A stretch of 64,000 bases of DNA from HXMU1420-2 sp034670145 (GCA_034670145.1 JAXMOA010000014.1:108501-172500); one strand, 5' to 3'. Numbered from the stretch's first letter, positions 1 to 9,634 are shown. The notes: generated by a model from the letters alone, not told the origin. Numbers and translations are program-made.

Positions 1-1
1 G

Positions 2-394
2 GCGCAGCCTGACCTCATGTACAGCGAGATTTTGGAACGGTTCCGCGGTGGTGCGCAGTTTTCGGCCCCCGACTATGTGGCCGCCTGGGCCGCGCTGGAG
101 GGGCACCGCATGGCCTATGACGCGGCCGTGTCGCGGTATGATGCGGTTTTGTTGCCCAGCTCTCCGATTTTGCCGCCCAAGACCGAGCGGCTGGTGAGCG
201 ATCACGATTATTACGTCACCGAAAACCTGTTGGCGTTGCGTAATACCCGGATCGGCAATCTGATGGGATTGTGCGGGCTGACCCTGCCGACGGGTGTGCC
301 CAGCTGTGGTTTGATGATGCTGGGACTGCCCGAAACCGAAGAGGCGTTGTTGCGGCTGGGTGCTGCGGCAGAGCCGGTTTTGGCGCAATCCTGA
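2..394 (+). CDS. Amidase, C-terminal fragment (gene starts before the window)
   Basis: The reading frame is open from base 2 and ends at a stop at 392-394, so this is the last 130 residues of a larger protein. It contains an aspartyl/glutamyl-tRNA amidotransferase A-like amidase tail: 'LLPSSPILPP', then 'NTRIGNLMGLCGLTLP' and a closing segment with 'LPETEEALLRLG'. Amidase-signature enzymes hydrolyse amides or transfer ammonia using a Ser-cisSer-Lys triad. That triad lies in the N-terminal part and is outside the window, so substrate and activity cannot be judged. A hairpin follows the gene, and the next gene starts 168 bp later in the same direction. Confidence 0.8.
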   Translation, partial: AQPDLMYSEILERFRGGAQFSAPDYVAAWAALEGHRMAYDAAVSRYDAVLLPSSPILPPKTERLVSDHDYYVTENLLALRNTRIGNLMGLCGLTLPTGVPSCGLMMLGLPETEEALLRLGAAAEPVLAQS

Positions 395-407
395 AACGTT
401 GGCTGCG

Positions 408-441
408 GGCCTTTGATCTGACTCTGTTTGGATCAGAGGCC
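408..441 (+). terminator. Hairpin after the amidase gene
   Basis: An 11-bp stem (408-418 with 431-441, one G-U pair) encloses a 12-nt loop, 14 nt after the amidase stop. No T-run follows, so it is either a weak intrinsic terminator or an RNA-stabilising structure. Confidence 0.35.
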
Positions 442-562
442 GGTGCAATGGCCTGAAAGCCACAGCTAGGCCGGGACGTTCTCTGAGCGCTGGACGGGTT
501 GGAGGTGGGCCGGTAACTTGGTCTCAAACGGGGCGATTATGATCCCGAAATTGAGGCAAGTT

Positions 563-1756
563 ATGGATTTTCCTGAGCGGTTTTCAACACTGCCGGAATA
601 CGCATTTCCGCGATTGCGCGCGTTGCTTGACAGCCATGCGCCCGGAGTCGATTCCGAAGGTGACATTGTCCATATGACCATTGGAGAGCCGAAACATGCG
701 TTTCCGGCCTGGGTCACGGACGAGATTGCGCGCCATGCGGCGGGTTTTAACAGATATCCTCCGAACGAGGGGGCGCCGGAACTGCGTCAGGCGATGACCG
801 ATTGGGTGCAGCGCCGGTATGGCGTCCGGGTGGATCCGGAAACCGAGATCATGCCGCTGAATGGCACGCGCGAAGGGCTGTACAATGCGGCCATGGCGCT
901 GTGTCCTGAACAGAAGAACGGGCAAAAGCCTGTGGTTCTGGCACCCAACCCGTTTTATCAGGTCTATATGGTTGCGGCCTATTCCGTGGCCGCCGAACCG
1001 ATGTTGATTCCGGCGACGGCGGCCACCGGCCATTTGCCCGACTTTCCCGCATTGCCCGAGGATGTGTTGAACCGGACGGCGATTGCCTATCTGTGTTCGC
1101 CGGCGAATCCGCAGGGTGCCGTGGCCAGTCGCGCGTATTGGACCGAGCTGCTGGGTCTGGCCGAGCGGTATGATTTCAAGATTTTCGCGGATGAGTGCTA
1201 TTGCGAGATTTACCGCGATGCGCCGCCCCCCGGAGCGTTGCAGGTCGCCCATGAGATTGGTGCGGATCCAGAACGCGTCGTTATCTTTCATTCGTTGTCC
1301 AAACGGTCCAACCTGCCCGGCCTGCGGTCTGGGTTTGTGGCATCTGGCCCGAAAAACATGCGCGAGATCCGGCAACTGCGCACCTATGCCGGTACGCCTC
1401 TGCCCTTGCCGCTGCAAATGGCGGCGGCGCGGGTGTGGCAGGACGAAGACCATGTGATCGAGAATCGCAGCCTTTATCAGGCCAAGTTTCGTCTGGCGGA
1501 CGAGATTTTCGCCGGGGCGCAGGGGTATCAACCGCCCGAAGCCGGTTTCTTTTTGTGGCTGCCGGTCGAAGACGGAGAGGCCGCGGCATTGAAGCTGTGG
1601 CAAGAGACCGGCGTGCGTGTGTTGCCGGGCGCCTATCTGGCGCAGGACTATCAGGGAGAAAACCCCGGCAAGGGGTTCATACGGGCTGCGATGGTGGCCC
1701 CAATAGAGAACATGGCACCGGCGCTGACCCAGCTGCGCGACTGCCTGTACAGATAA
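563..1756 (+). CDS. dapC: Class I/II PLP aminotransferase, succinyldiaminopimelate aminotransferase-like
   Basis: A 397-residue fold-type I aminotransferase. The start is the ATG at 563, preceded by GAGG with 6-nt spacing; an upstream in-frame start at 518 would add an atypical leader. Visible motifs are 'YPPNEGAPELRQA', 'GTREGLYN', 'PNPFYQVY', 'SPANPQGAV', 'DECYCEIY' and 'HSLSKRSNLPGLRSGF', where K247 should carry the PLP Schiff base. This pattern matches the DapC branch that makes N-succinyl-LL-2,6-diaminopimelate from the keto acid and glutamate in lysine and peptidoglycan synthesis. The gene ends 15 bp before ftsK, so the two are probably co-transcribed. The exact substrate is inferred from family resemblance; another amino-acid aminotransferase is possible. 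Confidence 0.8.
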   Translation: MDFPERFSTLPEYAFPRLRALLDSHAPGVDSEGDIVHMTIGEPKHAFPAWVTDEIARHAAGFNRYPPNEGAPELRQAMTDWVQRRYGVRVDPETEIMPLNGTREGLYNAAMALCPEQKNGQKPVVLAPNPFYQVYMVAAYSVAAEPMLIPATAATGHLPDFPALPEDVLNRTAIAYLCSPANPQGAVASRAYWTELLGLAERYDFKIFADECYCEIYRDAPPPGALQVAHEIGADPERVVIFHSLSKRSNLPGLRSGFVASGPKNMREIRQLRTYAGTPLPLPLQMAAARVWQDEDHVIENRSLYQAKFRLADEIFAGAQGYQPPEAGFFLWLPVEDGEAAALKLWQETGVRVLPGAYLAQDYQGENPGKGFIRAAMVAPIENMAPALTQLRDCLYR

Positions 1757-1771
1757 GAACCGAGGACGAGT

Positions 1772-4700
1772 ATGGCATATCAGACACGCAGCCGCGATCC
1801 GCTGCTGGACAGCACCATGCAGGCGGCGATTGAAAAGCGGGGCAAGGAACTGATCGGGATCTTTCTGATCTGTCTGGGGCTCGCAGCGGCGGCCATGGTT
1901 GGGTCCTATTCTCCGGATGATCCGAACTGGATGGTGTCGACCGATGCGCCGGTTCAGAACTGGATGGGGCGCCCCGGGGCCTCTATTGCAGCGCCGTTGT
2001 TCATGATTGTGGGCTGGGGCAGCTGGGGTTTGCCGCTGGTTCTGTTGGCCTGGGGCGCGCGGTTTGTCCTGCATCGTGGCGAAGATCGTGCGATCAGCCG
2101 GTTGGTGTTTGCGCCGATCGCGATTGCTGTTGCCTCGGTCTATTGTGCCACGTTGCTGCCGGGTGACGTTTGGCGGGCGACCCATAGTTTTGGGCTGGGT
2201 GGATTGTTTGGCGATACGGTGATGGGCGCGTTCCTGACGCTTTTGCCGATTGGGTCCACTTTTGCCGTCAAGTTGATGTCGTTTGTTGCGGCTGTGTCGA
2301 TGTTGTACCTGGGGTCCTATGTTCTGGGGTTCACGGGGCAGGATATTCGCCGTGCCACTCGGATGTCCCTGATCGGGTTTGTGATGTTTTACGGGCTCAT
2401 CGTTACGCTGATGGGGCGTGGGGCCAGCAAGGCAGCGCAGGCGGCGCGCGAACGCAATGCGCAACGCACGGAGCGCCGTGCCGAGCAGAAGGCGCAGGCG
2501 GCATTGGCCGCTGAGGCGCAGGCCGCTGCCCAGGCAGAGGCAGAGGCCCAGGCGGAGATTGACGCGCAAAGACAGGCGCAGGCAGAGGCACAGCATCAGG
2601 CGTTGAAGATTGCCCGCACAGCGCATGAGGCGGATCAGGTGGTTTATTCAGACGAGCCGGTTCTGCGTGCCGAACCGGGATTTTCGGCAACCTCGGGGAT
2701 GCAGCCCGTTCAGCCCCCTGTTCAGCCTCCGGTCGAGGCTGCACCGCCAGAGAAGACCGGTTTGCTGGCGCGTATGCCGTCGCTGATCCGACGCCCAGAA
2801 AAGATGCCAGAGCCCGAGTTGGTAGAGCAGCCTGACCCAGCCTTTGTGCCAGATGACATGCCCGGTGATGACCGTATTCGCGCCAGGATCGCGGATGTGA
2901 TCCGCTCGCGGGCGGCCCCTGTGGTTCCAGAGCCCGCACCGATCCCGGCCGACAAACCGCTGACCAAGGGGCGTGGGCATGGTCCCAGACCGCTGTTGCT
3001 CAACCCGGATCCTGACACTGTGGCCCCTATGGCGCCGCCGCTGGAACAGATGACCGAGGCCGAATTGGAGGTCTCGCCCGAGTTTGAGCCGGAGTTTGAG
3101 CCCGGGTTTGAGCAGGAACTGCACGCGGCCATCTATGACGATCTGCCACCAGAGCCCCCCATCAGCCATGTGGCGGCCCGTGGATTGCCGCCAGAGCCTC
3201 CGCTGACCGCGCCTGCGCCAAAGGTTGCGGCGCCTTCCGGTCTGATGGCTGGCGTGCGGCCAACGGCGACACCTGCACCTGCACCTGCACCTATGCCAGC
3301 GCCAGAGGTGACATATTCGCCAGTGCCGGCGGCGCCGAGCGCATTGACCTCGGAACCGGTGCCCGAAACTGGGCTGGAGGCGATGCCAGACGCCCTTTAT
3401 GGTGCCCCCCGCGAGTCCGCTGCGATGGCTGAGCCTGTGGCAGAACCGGCGGCACCAATGCGTCCGCATGTGATACCCACGGCCGCCCCCGAGCCGCGCA
3501 CCGTGGTGCAAAACCCTGCGCGCAAGGCCCCTGTTCCGTCGCGCCGTGCCCAGGCCGAGGCGCAGCCCACCCTTCAGTTTGACGATCCCGAAGTAGAGTT
3601 CGAATTGCCGCCGCTGAGCCTGTTGACCAATCCGATCGACATTTCACGGCATCATCTGAGCGACGAGGCGTTGGCGCAGAATGCGCGTATGCTGGAAAGC
3701 GTGTTGGATGATTATGGGGTCAAGGGCGATATTGTCAGCGTTCGGCCGGGTCCGGTTGTGACGATGTACGAACTGGAACCTGCACCGGGTCTGAAGGCCA
3801 GCCGCGTGATCGGTCTGGCGGATGATATCGCCCGGTCCATGGCCGCGCTGAGCGCACGGGTTTCGACCGTGCCGGGGCGGTCGGTGATCGGAATCGAACT
3901 GCCCAATGAAAAGCGCGAGATGGTTGTTCTGCGGGAAATTCTGGCGAGCCGGGATTTTGGCGACAGCAACATGAGCCTGCCTCTGGCCCTGGGCAAGGAT
4001 ATTGGCGGCGACAGTATGGTCGCCAACCTGGCCAAGATGCCTCACCTGTTGATTGCCGGGACCACCGGGTCGGGTAAATCCGTGGCCATCAACACGATGA
4101 TCCTGTCGCTGCTGTACAAACTGCGGCCCGAGGACTGCCGCCTGATCATGATCGACCCCAAGATGCTGGAACTGTCTGTTTATGACGGCATCCCGCATCT
4201 GCTCTCGCCTGTGGTGACGGACCCCAAGAAGGCGGTTGTCGCGCTGAAATGGGTCGTGGGCGAGATGGAAGAGCGCTATCGCAAGATGTCCAAGATGGGT
4301 GTGCGCAATATCGAGGGCTACAATGGCCGTGTCCGCGAGGCGCTGGACAAGGGCGAAATGTTCAGCCGCACGGTTCAGACCGGATTTGACGATGATACGG
4401 GCGAACCAGTGTTCGAGACGGAGCAGATCAAGCCGGTCAAACTGCCATATATCGTTGTGATCGTGGACGAGATGGCCGACCTGATGATGGTTGCGGGCAA
4501 AGAGATCGAGGCCTGTATCCAGCGTTTGGCGCAGATGGCGCGGGCATCGGGCATTCACCTGATCATGGCCACACAGCGCCCGTCGGTGGATGTGATCACC
4601 GGCACGATCAAGGCAAACTTCCCCACGCGGATCTCGTTTCAGGTGACCTCGAAGGTCGATAGCCGCACGATCCTGGGCGAAATGGGTGCCGAGCAGCTGC

Positions 4701-5113
4701 TGGGCATGGGGGACATGCTGTATATGGCCGGTGGGGCCAAGATTACGCGCTGTCACGGGCCATTCGTCAGTGACGAGGAAGTCGAAGAGATCGTGAATCA
4801 CCTCAAGCAGTTCGGCCCGCCGGACTATGTGGGTGGTGTTGTCGAAGGGCCCCCGGACGAGAAGGCCAGCGATATCGACGCGGTCCTGGGGTTGTCGACG
4901 GGGGGCAATACGAATGGCGAAGATGCGCTATATGATCAGGCTGTGGCCATTGTGATCAAGGATCGCAAATGTTCGACCTCTTACATCCAGCGCAAGCTGG
5001 CCATCGGGTACAACAAGGCCGCGCGTCTGGTTGAACAGATGGAGGATGAGGGCATCGTGACCGCCTCGAACCATGTTGGTAAACGCGAAATTCTGGTGCC
5101 AGAGCAGCAGTAG
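1772..5113 (+). CDS. ftsK: DNA translocase FtsK
   Basis: A 1113-residue septal DNA translocase that pumps chromosome termini through the closing division septum. The N-terminus (about 25-210) has several hydrophobic segments expected for the four-helix FtsK membrane domain. Next come an Ala/Gln/Glu-rich probable coiled coil (about 215-290) and a Pro-rich linker to about 600. The motor has Walker A 'GTTGSGKS' near residue 763 and Walker B 'VVIVDEMADL' near residue 894. A C-terminal winged-helix gamma domain ('STSYIQRKLAIGYNKAARL') would read polar KOPS-type sites. Length and order are normal for the family, with a linker on the long side. It follows dapC closely and precedes a LolA-like gene. 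Confidence 0.97.
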   Translation: MAYQTRSRDPLLDSTMQAAIEKRGKELIGIFLICLGLAAAAMVGSYSPDDPNWMVSTDAPVQNWMGRPGASIAAPLFMIVGWGSWGLPLVLLAWGARFVLHRGEDRAISRLVFAPIAIAVASVYCATLLPGDVWRATHSFGLGGLFGDTVMGAFLTLLPIGSTFAVKLMSFVAAVSMLYLGSYVLGFTGQDIRRATRMSLIGFVMFYGLIVTLMGRGASKAAQAARERNAQRTERRAEQKAQAALAAEAQAAAQAEAEAQAEIDAQRQAQAEAQHQALKIARTAHEADQVVYSDEPVLRAEPGFSATSGMQPVQPPVQPPVEAAPPEKTGLLARMPSLIRRPEKMPEPELVEQPDPAFVPDDMPGDDRIRARIADVIRSRAAPVVPEPAPIPADKPLTKGRGHGPRPLLLNPDPDTVAPMAPPLEQMTEAELEVSPEFEPEFEPGFEQELHAAIYDDLPPEPPISHVAARGLPPEPPLTAPAPKVAAPSGLMAGVRPTATPAPAPAPMPAPEVTYSPVPAAPSALTSEPVPETGLEAMPDALYGAPRESAAMAEPVAEPAAPMRPHVIPTAAPEPRTVVQNPARKAPVPSRRAQAEAQPTLQFDDPEVEFELPPLSLLTNPIDISRHHLSDEALAQNARMLESVLDDYGVKGDIVSVRPGPVVTMYELEPAPGLKASRVIGLADDIARSMAALSARVSTVPGRSVIGIELPNEKREMVVLREILASRDFGDSNMSLPLALGKDIGGDSMVANLAKMPHLLIAGTTGSGKSVAINTMILSLLYKLRPEDCRLIMIDPKMLELSVYDGIPHLLSPVVTDPKKAVVALKWVVGEMEERYRKMSKMGVRNIEGYNGRVREALDKGEMFSRTVQTGFDDDTGEPVFETEQIKPVKLPYIVVIVDEMADLMMVAGKEIEACIQRLAQMARASGIHLIMATQRPSVDVITGTIKANFPTRISFQVTSKVDSRTILGEMGAEQLLGMGDMLYMAGGAKITRCHGPFVSDEEVEEIVNHLKQFGPPDYVGGVVEGPPDEKASDIDAVLGLSTGGNTNGEDALYDQAVAIVIKDRKCSTSYIQRKLAIGYNKAARLVEQMEDEGIVTASNHVGKREILVPEQQ

Positions 5114-5145
5114 CAAACGGCGGTTCACCGCTGACACCTGACCTG

Positions 5146-5177
5146 GGTCGCCGGATTGTGATGTCTGTCCGGTGACC
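5146..5177 (+). terminator. Hairpin between ftsK and the lolA-like gene
   Basis: Nine-base arms at 5146-5154 and 5169-5177 pair with one G-T wobble, and a short TTT follows. It is a plausible weak terminator or attenuator 33 bp after the ftsK stop. Confidence 0.3.
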
Positions 5178-5206
5178 TTTGGCGAATGAAATCATATGTT
5201 GGGCCC

Positions 5207-5809
5207 ATGACAGTACTTCGTTTTGCATATGGGCTGATTTCAGCCTGCCTGCTCGCCTCCCCCACGTTGGCCGAGCAATTGCCGCTGAGCGCGATTTCAG
5301 GCTATCTGAACGGCCTGCAAACCGCGCGCAGCGATTTCACGCAGATCAATGATGACGGGACCTTGTCGACGGGAACGCTCTACCTGAAAAGGCCGGGGCG
5401 GGCGCGGTTTGAATACAATGGCAAGAATGCCGGGCGGGTGATTGCCGGGCAGGGGTCCGTTGTGATCCACGATCCGAAATCCAACCAACCGCCCGAAACC
5501 TACCCGCTGCGCCGCACCCCGTTGTCGATCATTCTGGCCGAGCGGGTGGACCTGAACCAGGCGCAGATGGTGGTTGGGCATGACTATGACGGTACGGCCA
5601 CGCGCGTGCGCGCCCAGGATCCGGAAAACCCAGATTACGGCAGTATCGACCTCTATTTCACTGACAACCCCGTTGAATTGCGCAAATGGGTGATCAACGA
5701 CGGCAGCGGCAGCGAAACAACCGTGATCCTGGGCGGGATGGAGACGGGCCTGTCGTTTCCGCTGAGCCTGTTCAGCACGGTCAACCCTTCGCCGGTGGGC
5801 GAACGATAG
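5207..5809 (+). CDS. lolA: LolA-like outer-membrane lipoprotein carrier protein
   Basis: A 200-residue exported protein. I chose the ATG at 5207, because from there the first residues form a clean signal peptide (MTVLRFAYGLISACLLASP...LA, then EQ). An ATG at 5186 would add seven residues. The body has LolA hallmarks: 'LNGLQTARSDFTQ', a 'GTLYLKRPGRARFEYN' strand pair and 'DNPVELRKWVINDGSG'. LolA takes lipoproteins released by LolCDE and ferries them through the periplasm to the outer membrane. Only ftsK lies immediately upstream, and the gene converges on the minus-strand glycan gene ending at 5821. Assignment rests on family pattern; LolA-like outer-membrane sorting factors are hard to separate by eye. 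Confidence 0.85.
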   Translation: MTVLRFAYGLISACLLASPTLAEQLPLSAISGYLNGLQTARSDFTQINDDGTLSTGTLYLKRPGRARFEYNGKNAGRVIAGQGSVVIHDPKSNQPPETYPLRRTPLSIILAERVDLNQAQMVVGHDYDGTATRVRAQDPENPDYGSIDLYFTDNPVELRKWVINDGSGSETTVILGGMETGLSFPLSLFSTVNPSPVGER

Positions 5810-5820
5810 GCGGTTGGAGG

Positions 5821-6699
5821 TCAGAGGGCGTTGTCGGATGCGCCACCTTGATCATCGTGAAACCGGCGCACGCAGCTTTGATAAATGTCCTGGATCGGCG
5901 TGGTGCTGCCCTTGGCGGTGAAATGGTTGTCCAGTTGCGCCAGCACCCATTCACCGCCCCAGAATTTGCGCAAGGTTGTGGTGTTGCTGGCCTTGAGCTG
6001 GCGAACGAACCGTCGGGCGGGGCGTTGTGACAGCCGAAGGAAGGGCATGTTCATCGCGAAGACCAGATTGGTATAGATCGACTGGTCATGGCGATGCTCT
6101 TTGAAGCCGGGGCTATTGGGCAGGCCCATGACATTTGCGTCGTCGGTCACGATTCTGCGGTCTTCGTTAAAATGCTGCCACTTCTCCAGCAGTTCGAAAC
6201 ATTGCGGCGATCGGGTCCATGCGCTCCACCCGACCTGGAGTTGATCGGCCTGGTGGCAGGCGTCGGTATCGGCCTCCATCAGTACGAAACAGTCGCGTTT
6301 GGTCCAATGGTCGTGGCGCAGGCCCGTCAGCTGGACGCCAGACAGAAACCCCTCGGGGGCCAGTTTGGCCAATTGGGCGATGCGGTCCGGGCGGGTGATT
6401 TGACCCGGGGGGAGCTTGCCCGCGTCCGAGTAAATGAGGACGTCATCGTCGCCTATGGTGTCCAATGCGGTTCTGATGGCCAGCGGTTTCCAAACCCAAT
6501 AGCCCGCGCCGCGCCATTCTGTCAGCAGGTCTGCGTTGCGTTGCGCAAAGGCGGTGCCGGCATAGAGGGAATCACTATAGGCGGTGGCGTGGTCAAACCC
6601 CGCCGCCAGGGCGGCGTCGCGCAGGGTGCAGGCGGTTTCGAAGAAGGAAACGCCACGGCGGGTTTCGCCGCCGCCATATGTGACCAGATGCAGTTTCAT
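5821..6699 (-). CDS. Probable glycosyltransferase-like protein
   Basis: A 292-residue soluble protein starting at 6699 with an ATGA overlap with the gene upstream on its strand, so the two are translationally coupled. It begins 'MKLHLVTYGGG' and has 'GYWVWKPLAI' and 'DDDVLIYSDAG'. The last resembles the DxD-type acidic metal/nucleotide-sugar site of GT-A glycosyltransferases, and the 'YW.WKP' phrase recurs in uncharacterised proteins of glycan clusters. The final third is basic with no membrane segment. Function is inferred mainly from this motif and from its partner with an HxRRGD motif; acceptor and sugar are unknown. Confidence 0.55.
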   Translation of the reverse strand: MKLHLVTYGGGETRRGVSFFETACTLRDAALAAGFDHATAYSDSLYAGTAFAQRNADLLTEWRGAGYWVWKPLAIRTALDTIGDDDVLIYSDAGKLPPGQITRPDRIAQLAKLAPEGFLSGVQLTGLRHDHWTKRDCFVLMEADTDACHQADQLQVGWSAWTRSPQCFELLEKWQHFNEDRRIVTDDANVMGLPNSPGFKEHRHDQSIYTNLVFAMNMPFLRLSQRPARRFVRQLKASNTTTLRKFWGGEWVLAQLDNHFTAKGSTTPIQDIYQSCVRRFHDDQGGASDNAL

Positions 6700-8690
6700 G
6701 CGGCCTGCGTCTGCTGCTGTGGGTCGGAGGCGATGTTGAACCCATCCTGAAAGCTTTGGCCGAGCGCTGACTGTGTCAGGGCACCAGAGGCGTCTCTGGC
6801 CTCTGCGGCATCCGGCAGGTTCAGCAACAAGAAGCGTTCGTATTGCGTGCGCGGTGGCTGGGCCCGCAGCAGCGCGCCGGCATCTGCGGCCCTATTGGCC
6901 CGGCACAGCTGCACGGCCCACCAGGCGCGAAAGGCCGGGTGATCGCTGTGCTCGAATGCGCGTTGCATGGCCGCTTCGGCGGCCTTGGGTTTGCTGCGCG
7001 CCAGCAGTATCTGCGCCTTGCGCTTTTCCAGCAGGGCCAGCTGAAGCGGCGTCAGACCGTCGGTCTCTTCGGCGATGGCGGCCATGATGCGTTTTGCGCG
7101 TGGCAACCGTCCGGCCAGGTGGTGGCCAACGGCGGCCAGAGATCTTTCCATCACGCTGGCATCAGAGGCGGTGGCCACGATACGCTCCAACGCCTTGAGG
7201 GGCGGGGCAAAGCCGCCGCTCATCGACAGGTCGGACCAATCCGCAGCCATCGCGGCCTGCCAGTTCAGGGCCGGGTTTTGGCCCAGGAACCGCTGTAGCA
7301 GCGGCGTGCGCAGCTCTGGTATGTTCTGAAACCCCATGGGTGCCCCCTGGTCCGCGTCATAGGTGATCAGCGTTGTGGGCGGGCAATCAAAGGCACCCGT
7401 GGTCAGCGGGCTGGCGAGGCTGACGCTCAGCGTATCGGCGGGGCCGGGGCGGTGTTGCATCAGGATCAGGGTGCTGAGGGTCTGTACCGCCTGCCGGACC
7501 TGCGACTGCCCGACAAATGCCTGCGCCGCCAGAAACAATTGATTGCTGCGGCGCCTGGTTTCGGGGGGTTTGCGCAGATAGCCGGTCAGGAACGGGCGGT
7601 TTTTCTGATCTGTTTCGATCAGGGACAGAACGCGCTGATCCTGTTGCGTCTGAACCGCCTGGGTCAGGATCGGCCCGGCCAGATGCGGCAGCCAGACCTT
7701 TTGCTGCACGGCAGAGTCGAGCATGGGCTGCACCAGGTCCTCCTGGTTCTGTGCGCGCAGGGTCTGGACGCGCCAATGCAGGCTTTGGGCGAAATCGTTC
7801 TGGTTGATGAATTGCTCGGGCCCGGCCTGAATACGCTGTTGCAGGCGGGCTTCGGCCTCTTGCCGGAGAGGCGCGGGCATATCGTCTGGCAGGGCCACCT
7901 TTTGCGCGCCGCCAATCAGCGTCGCGGCGGTGGAAAAGGCGCTATAGGAGCCGCTGATCACCCGTTTGCAGCGCGCAATGGCCAGCAGTTCGCAGAGGTC
8001 GGCCTGACCCGGGAACACCTGATCCAGCCCCATCAACGCGCCGGCCGAGGTGATGCCATAGCGATCCTGAAACCGGCGCAGGGACTCCGGCGTGTCGGAA
8101 AACATCAGGTAGGGCGCGTTTGGGGCCTGCTCGATCATCACGTCGTAATATTCGTCGGGAACATATTTTGACGGCCAGAAACGGCGCGCCCAATAGGGAT
8201 CAAAAATGATGTCGCCGCGCCGGACATGGATTGCCGTCAGCGGTGTTTGGCCTGCGAATTGATCGACCCGTGCCAGCCGGTCCTGAATGGTGTCATCCAA
8301 AGGCAGGGTCGCTGCGGTTGCAATGAAATCGGCCCGCGCCTGTTCTTCTGACTCCGAGGGCAGGGCGATGTTTTCGCCCATGTTCTCGATCCGGATGGAG
8401 CCGCCCGTCTGCAGGTGATGTTGCATCTGCTCCAACTGCTCGAATGTGCCCAGATCGGTGGCAGCGGCGTTGATGGAGTCAATCCGGTCGGCATCCAGAA
8501 CCAGATGGTTGGCGACAAATTCGGCACCAAACAGGCGTTGCGGCCTGCGCAGGTCCTTGGTGTTGCGGCTGAGCGGCCACAGAATGATCAGGTCGCAGCC
8601 AAACAGGCGCTGCATCCGCATCCCGACCACGATATTACGCAGCCGCGCGCCCAGCCCATCCTGACGGAAAACGACGATTTGCCCTGGCAT
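6696..8690 (-). CDS. HxRRGD-type glycosyltransferase-like protein with helical-repeat C-terminus
   Basis: A 664-residue protein. The N-terminal half resembles fucosyltransferase-fold enzymes: 'FRQDGLGARLRNIVVGMRM' near the start, then 'IHVRRGDI' around residue 194, the donor-phosphate-contacting HxRRGD loop of GT11/GT23/NodZ-like enzymes. 'SGSYSAFSTAA' follows. From about residue 300 on it is Gln/Ala/Leu-rich helical sequence that looks like degenerate TPR-type repeats. It sits upstream of and overlaps the 292-residue glycan gene by 4 bp. The fused catalytic-plus-helical-repeat layout is unusual. Sugar and acceptor cannot be told, and the repeats could serve for protein-acceptor binding. Confidence 0.55.
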   Translation of the reverse strand: MPGQIVVFRQDGLGARLRNIVVGMRMQRLFGCDLIILWPLSRNTKDLRRPQRLFGAEFVANHLVLDADRIDSINAAATDLGTFEQLEQMQHHLQTGGSIRIENMGENIALPSESEEQARADFIATAATLPLDDTIQDRLARVDQFAGQTPLTAIHVRRGDIIFDPYWARRFWPSKYVPDEYYDVMIEQAPNAPYLMFSDTPESLRRFQDRYGITSAGALMGLDQVFPGQADLCELLAIARCKRVISGSYSAFSTAATLIGGAQKVALPDDMPAPLRQEAEARLQQRIQAGPEQFINQNDFAQSLHWRVQTLRAQNQEDLVQPMLDSAVQQKVWLPHLAGPILTQAVQTQQDQRVLSLIETDQKNRPFLTGYLRKPPETRRRSNQLFLAAQAFVGQSQVRQAVQTLSTLILMQHRPGPADTLSVSLASPLTTGAFDCPPTTLITYDADQGAPMGFQNIPELRTPLLQRFLGQNPALNWQAAMAADWSDLSMSGGFAPPLKALERIVATASDASVMERSLAAVGHHLAGRLPRAKRIMAAIAEETDGLTPLQLALLEKRKAQILLARSKPKAAEAAMQRAFEHSDHPAFRAWWAVQLCRANRAADAGALLRAQPPRTQYERFLLLNLPDAAEARDASGALTQSALGQSFQDGFNIASDPQQQTQAA

Positions 8691-8813
8691 TGTTGCTCTG
8701 GTTCTACTTTTTGCCTGATCTCAGCGTTGCACGCGCCGCCCTTTGGGGCAAGCGGGATAGGGAGGTGTCGGGGCGCAACCGGGCAGGTTGGCCCGGCTGC
8801 GCAAGCGCCGCAC

Positions 8814-9401
8814 CTACCGGGCCTTACGGCACGAGGCCAATTGCGTCTTGTAGAGGTCGGCCCGCGAGTCGACCTTGTTGGCAACGCGCACCAGCCAGGT
8901 CTTTTTGTTGTACGTCCCGCGCCGATAGCCGGTGTGGCCTTCGTGATAGGCCAGATATTGATTGCGCGCGTCATCCAGTGCGATGCCGTTCTTGATTTTG
9001 CTCTGGTTGAAGTACCAGCCCATGAAATCTGTGGCGTCCTTGATATTGTCCCGCTTTGCGCCGCGCCGTCCGGTGGCCTGTTTGTATTCATCCCACGTGC
9101 CGTCCAGGGCCTGGCTATAGCCAAAGGCGCTGCTTTGCCGGCCCATGGGGATCACGCCCAGAGCATAGCGAAACGGCGTGCGCGCATCGGCGTCGAACTT
9201 GCTTTCCTGATGCATGGTGGCCATTTGAACATGCACGGGCACATTCCATTTACGCTCGGTCGCCTTGAACGCCTTGATGTAGGGGGGGCGCTGATTAAGG
9301 ATGCTACAGGCGTCATCCAGGTTGCGCGGCGGGGTGTTGTACCGCGCACCGCAACTTGCAAGAAGCAATAGCGCCAAAAGCGCCAGTATTGATCTGCCCA
9401 T
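8814..9401 (-). CDS. Lipoprotein with lytic-transglycosylase (SLT)-like domain
   Basis: A 195-residue lipoprotein. The signal peptide ends in a lipobox 'LLASC' with C17 as the lipidated cysteine. The mature domain has the SLT pattern: 'VPVHVQMATMHQESKF' (with the likely catalytic Glu in 'HQES'), then 'AFGYSQALDGTWDEYKQ', 'DATDFMGWYF' and 'YLAYHEGHTGYRRGTY'. Such enzymes cleave the MurNAc-GlcNAc bond of peptidoglycan to give anhydromuropeptides. A GAGGCAG Shine-Dalgarno sits just before the ATG at 9401. It is transcribed alone, away from hspQ. Confidence 0.8.
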   Translation of the reverse strand: MGRSILALLALLLLASCGARYNTPPRNLDDACSILNQRPPYIKAFKATERKWNVPVHVQMATMHQESKFDADARTPFRYALGVIPMGRQSSAFGYSQALDGTWDEYKQATGRRGAKRDNIKDATDFMGWYFNQSKIKNGIALDDARNQYLAYHEGHTGYRRGTYNKKTWLVRVANKVDSRADLYKTQLASCRKAR

Positions 9402-9634
9402 CTGCCTCGAACCTTTTTTGGCAAAACGATAGCGCGTTTTTGCGCCGCTGTTAATCCCTGACGCATGGTCGCACGGCGTTGTGACCGGATCAGAGCCGGA
9501 ATTCTGCGCCCCGGAGGGCCTGCAAATTCAGGTTGTGGAAAACACGTTCACAGTCTGTTTCCTTTCAGGGCCGTCGCAATGTTGGACATTTGGGCCTTGA
9601 AACGGGTAGAACGCGTGGATAGGGGCTGTATGTT

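Noticed and set aside
584..2626. 680-residue minus-strand frame over the aminotransferase and ftsK
   Set aside because: It is low-complexity Arg/Gln/Leu-rich sequence antisense to two well-supported genes.
9596..9634. Heat-shock (RpoH) promoter before hspQ
   Set aside because: A CTTGAA-like hexamer is present, but no matching -10 at acceptable spacing could be found.
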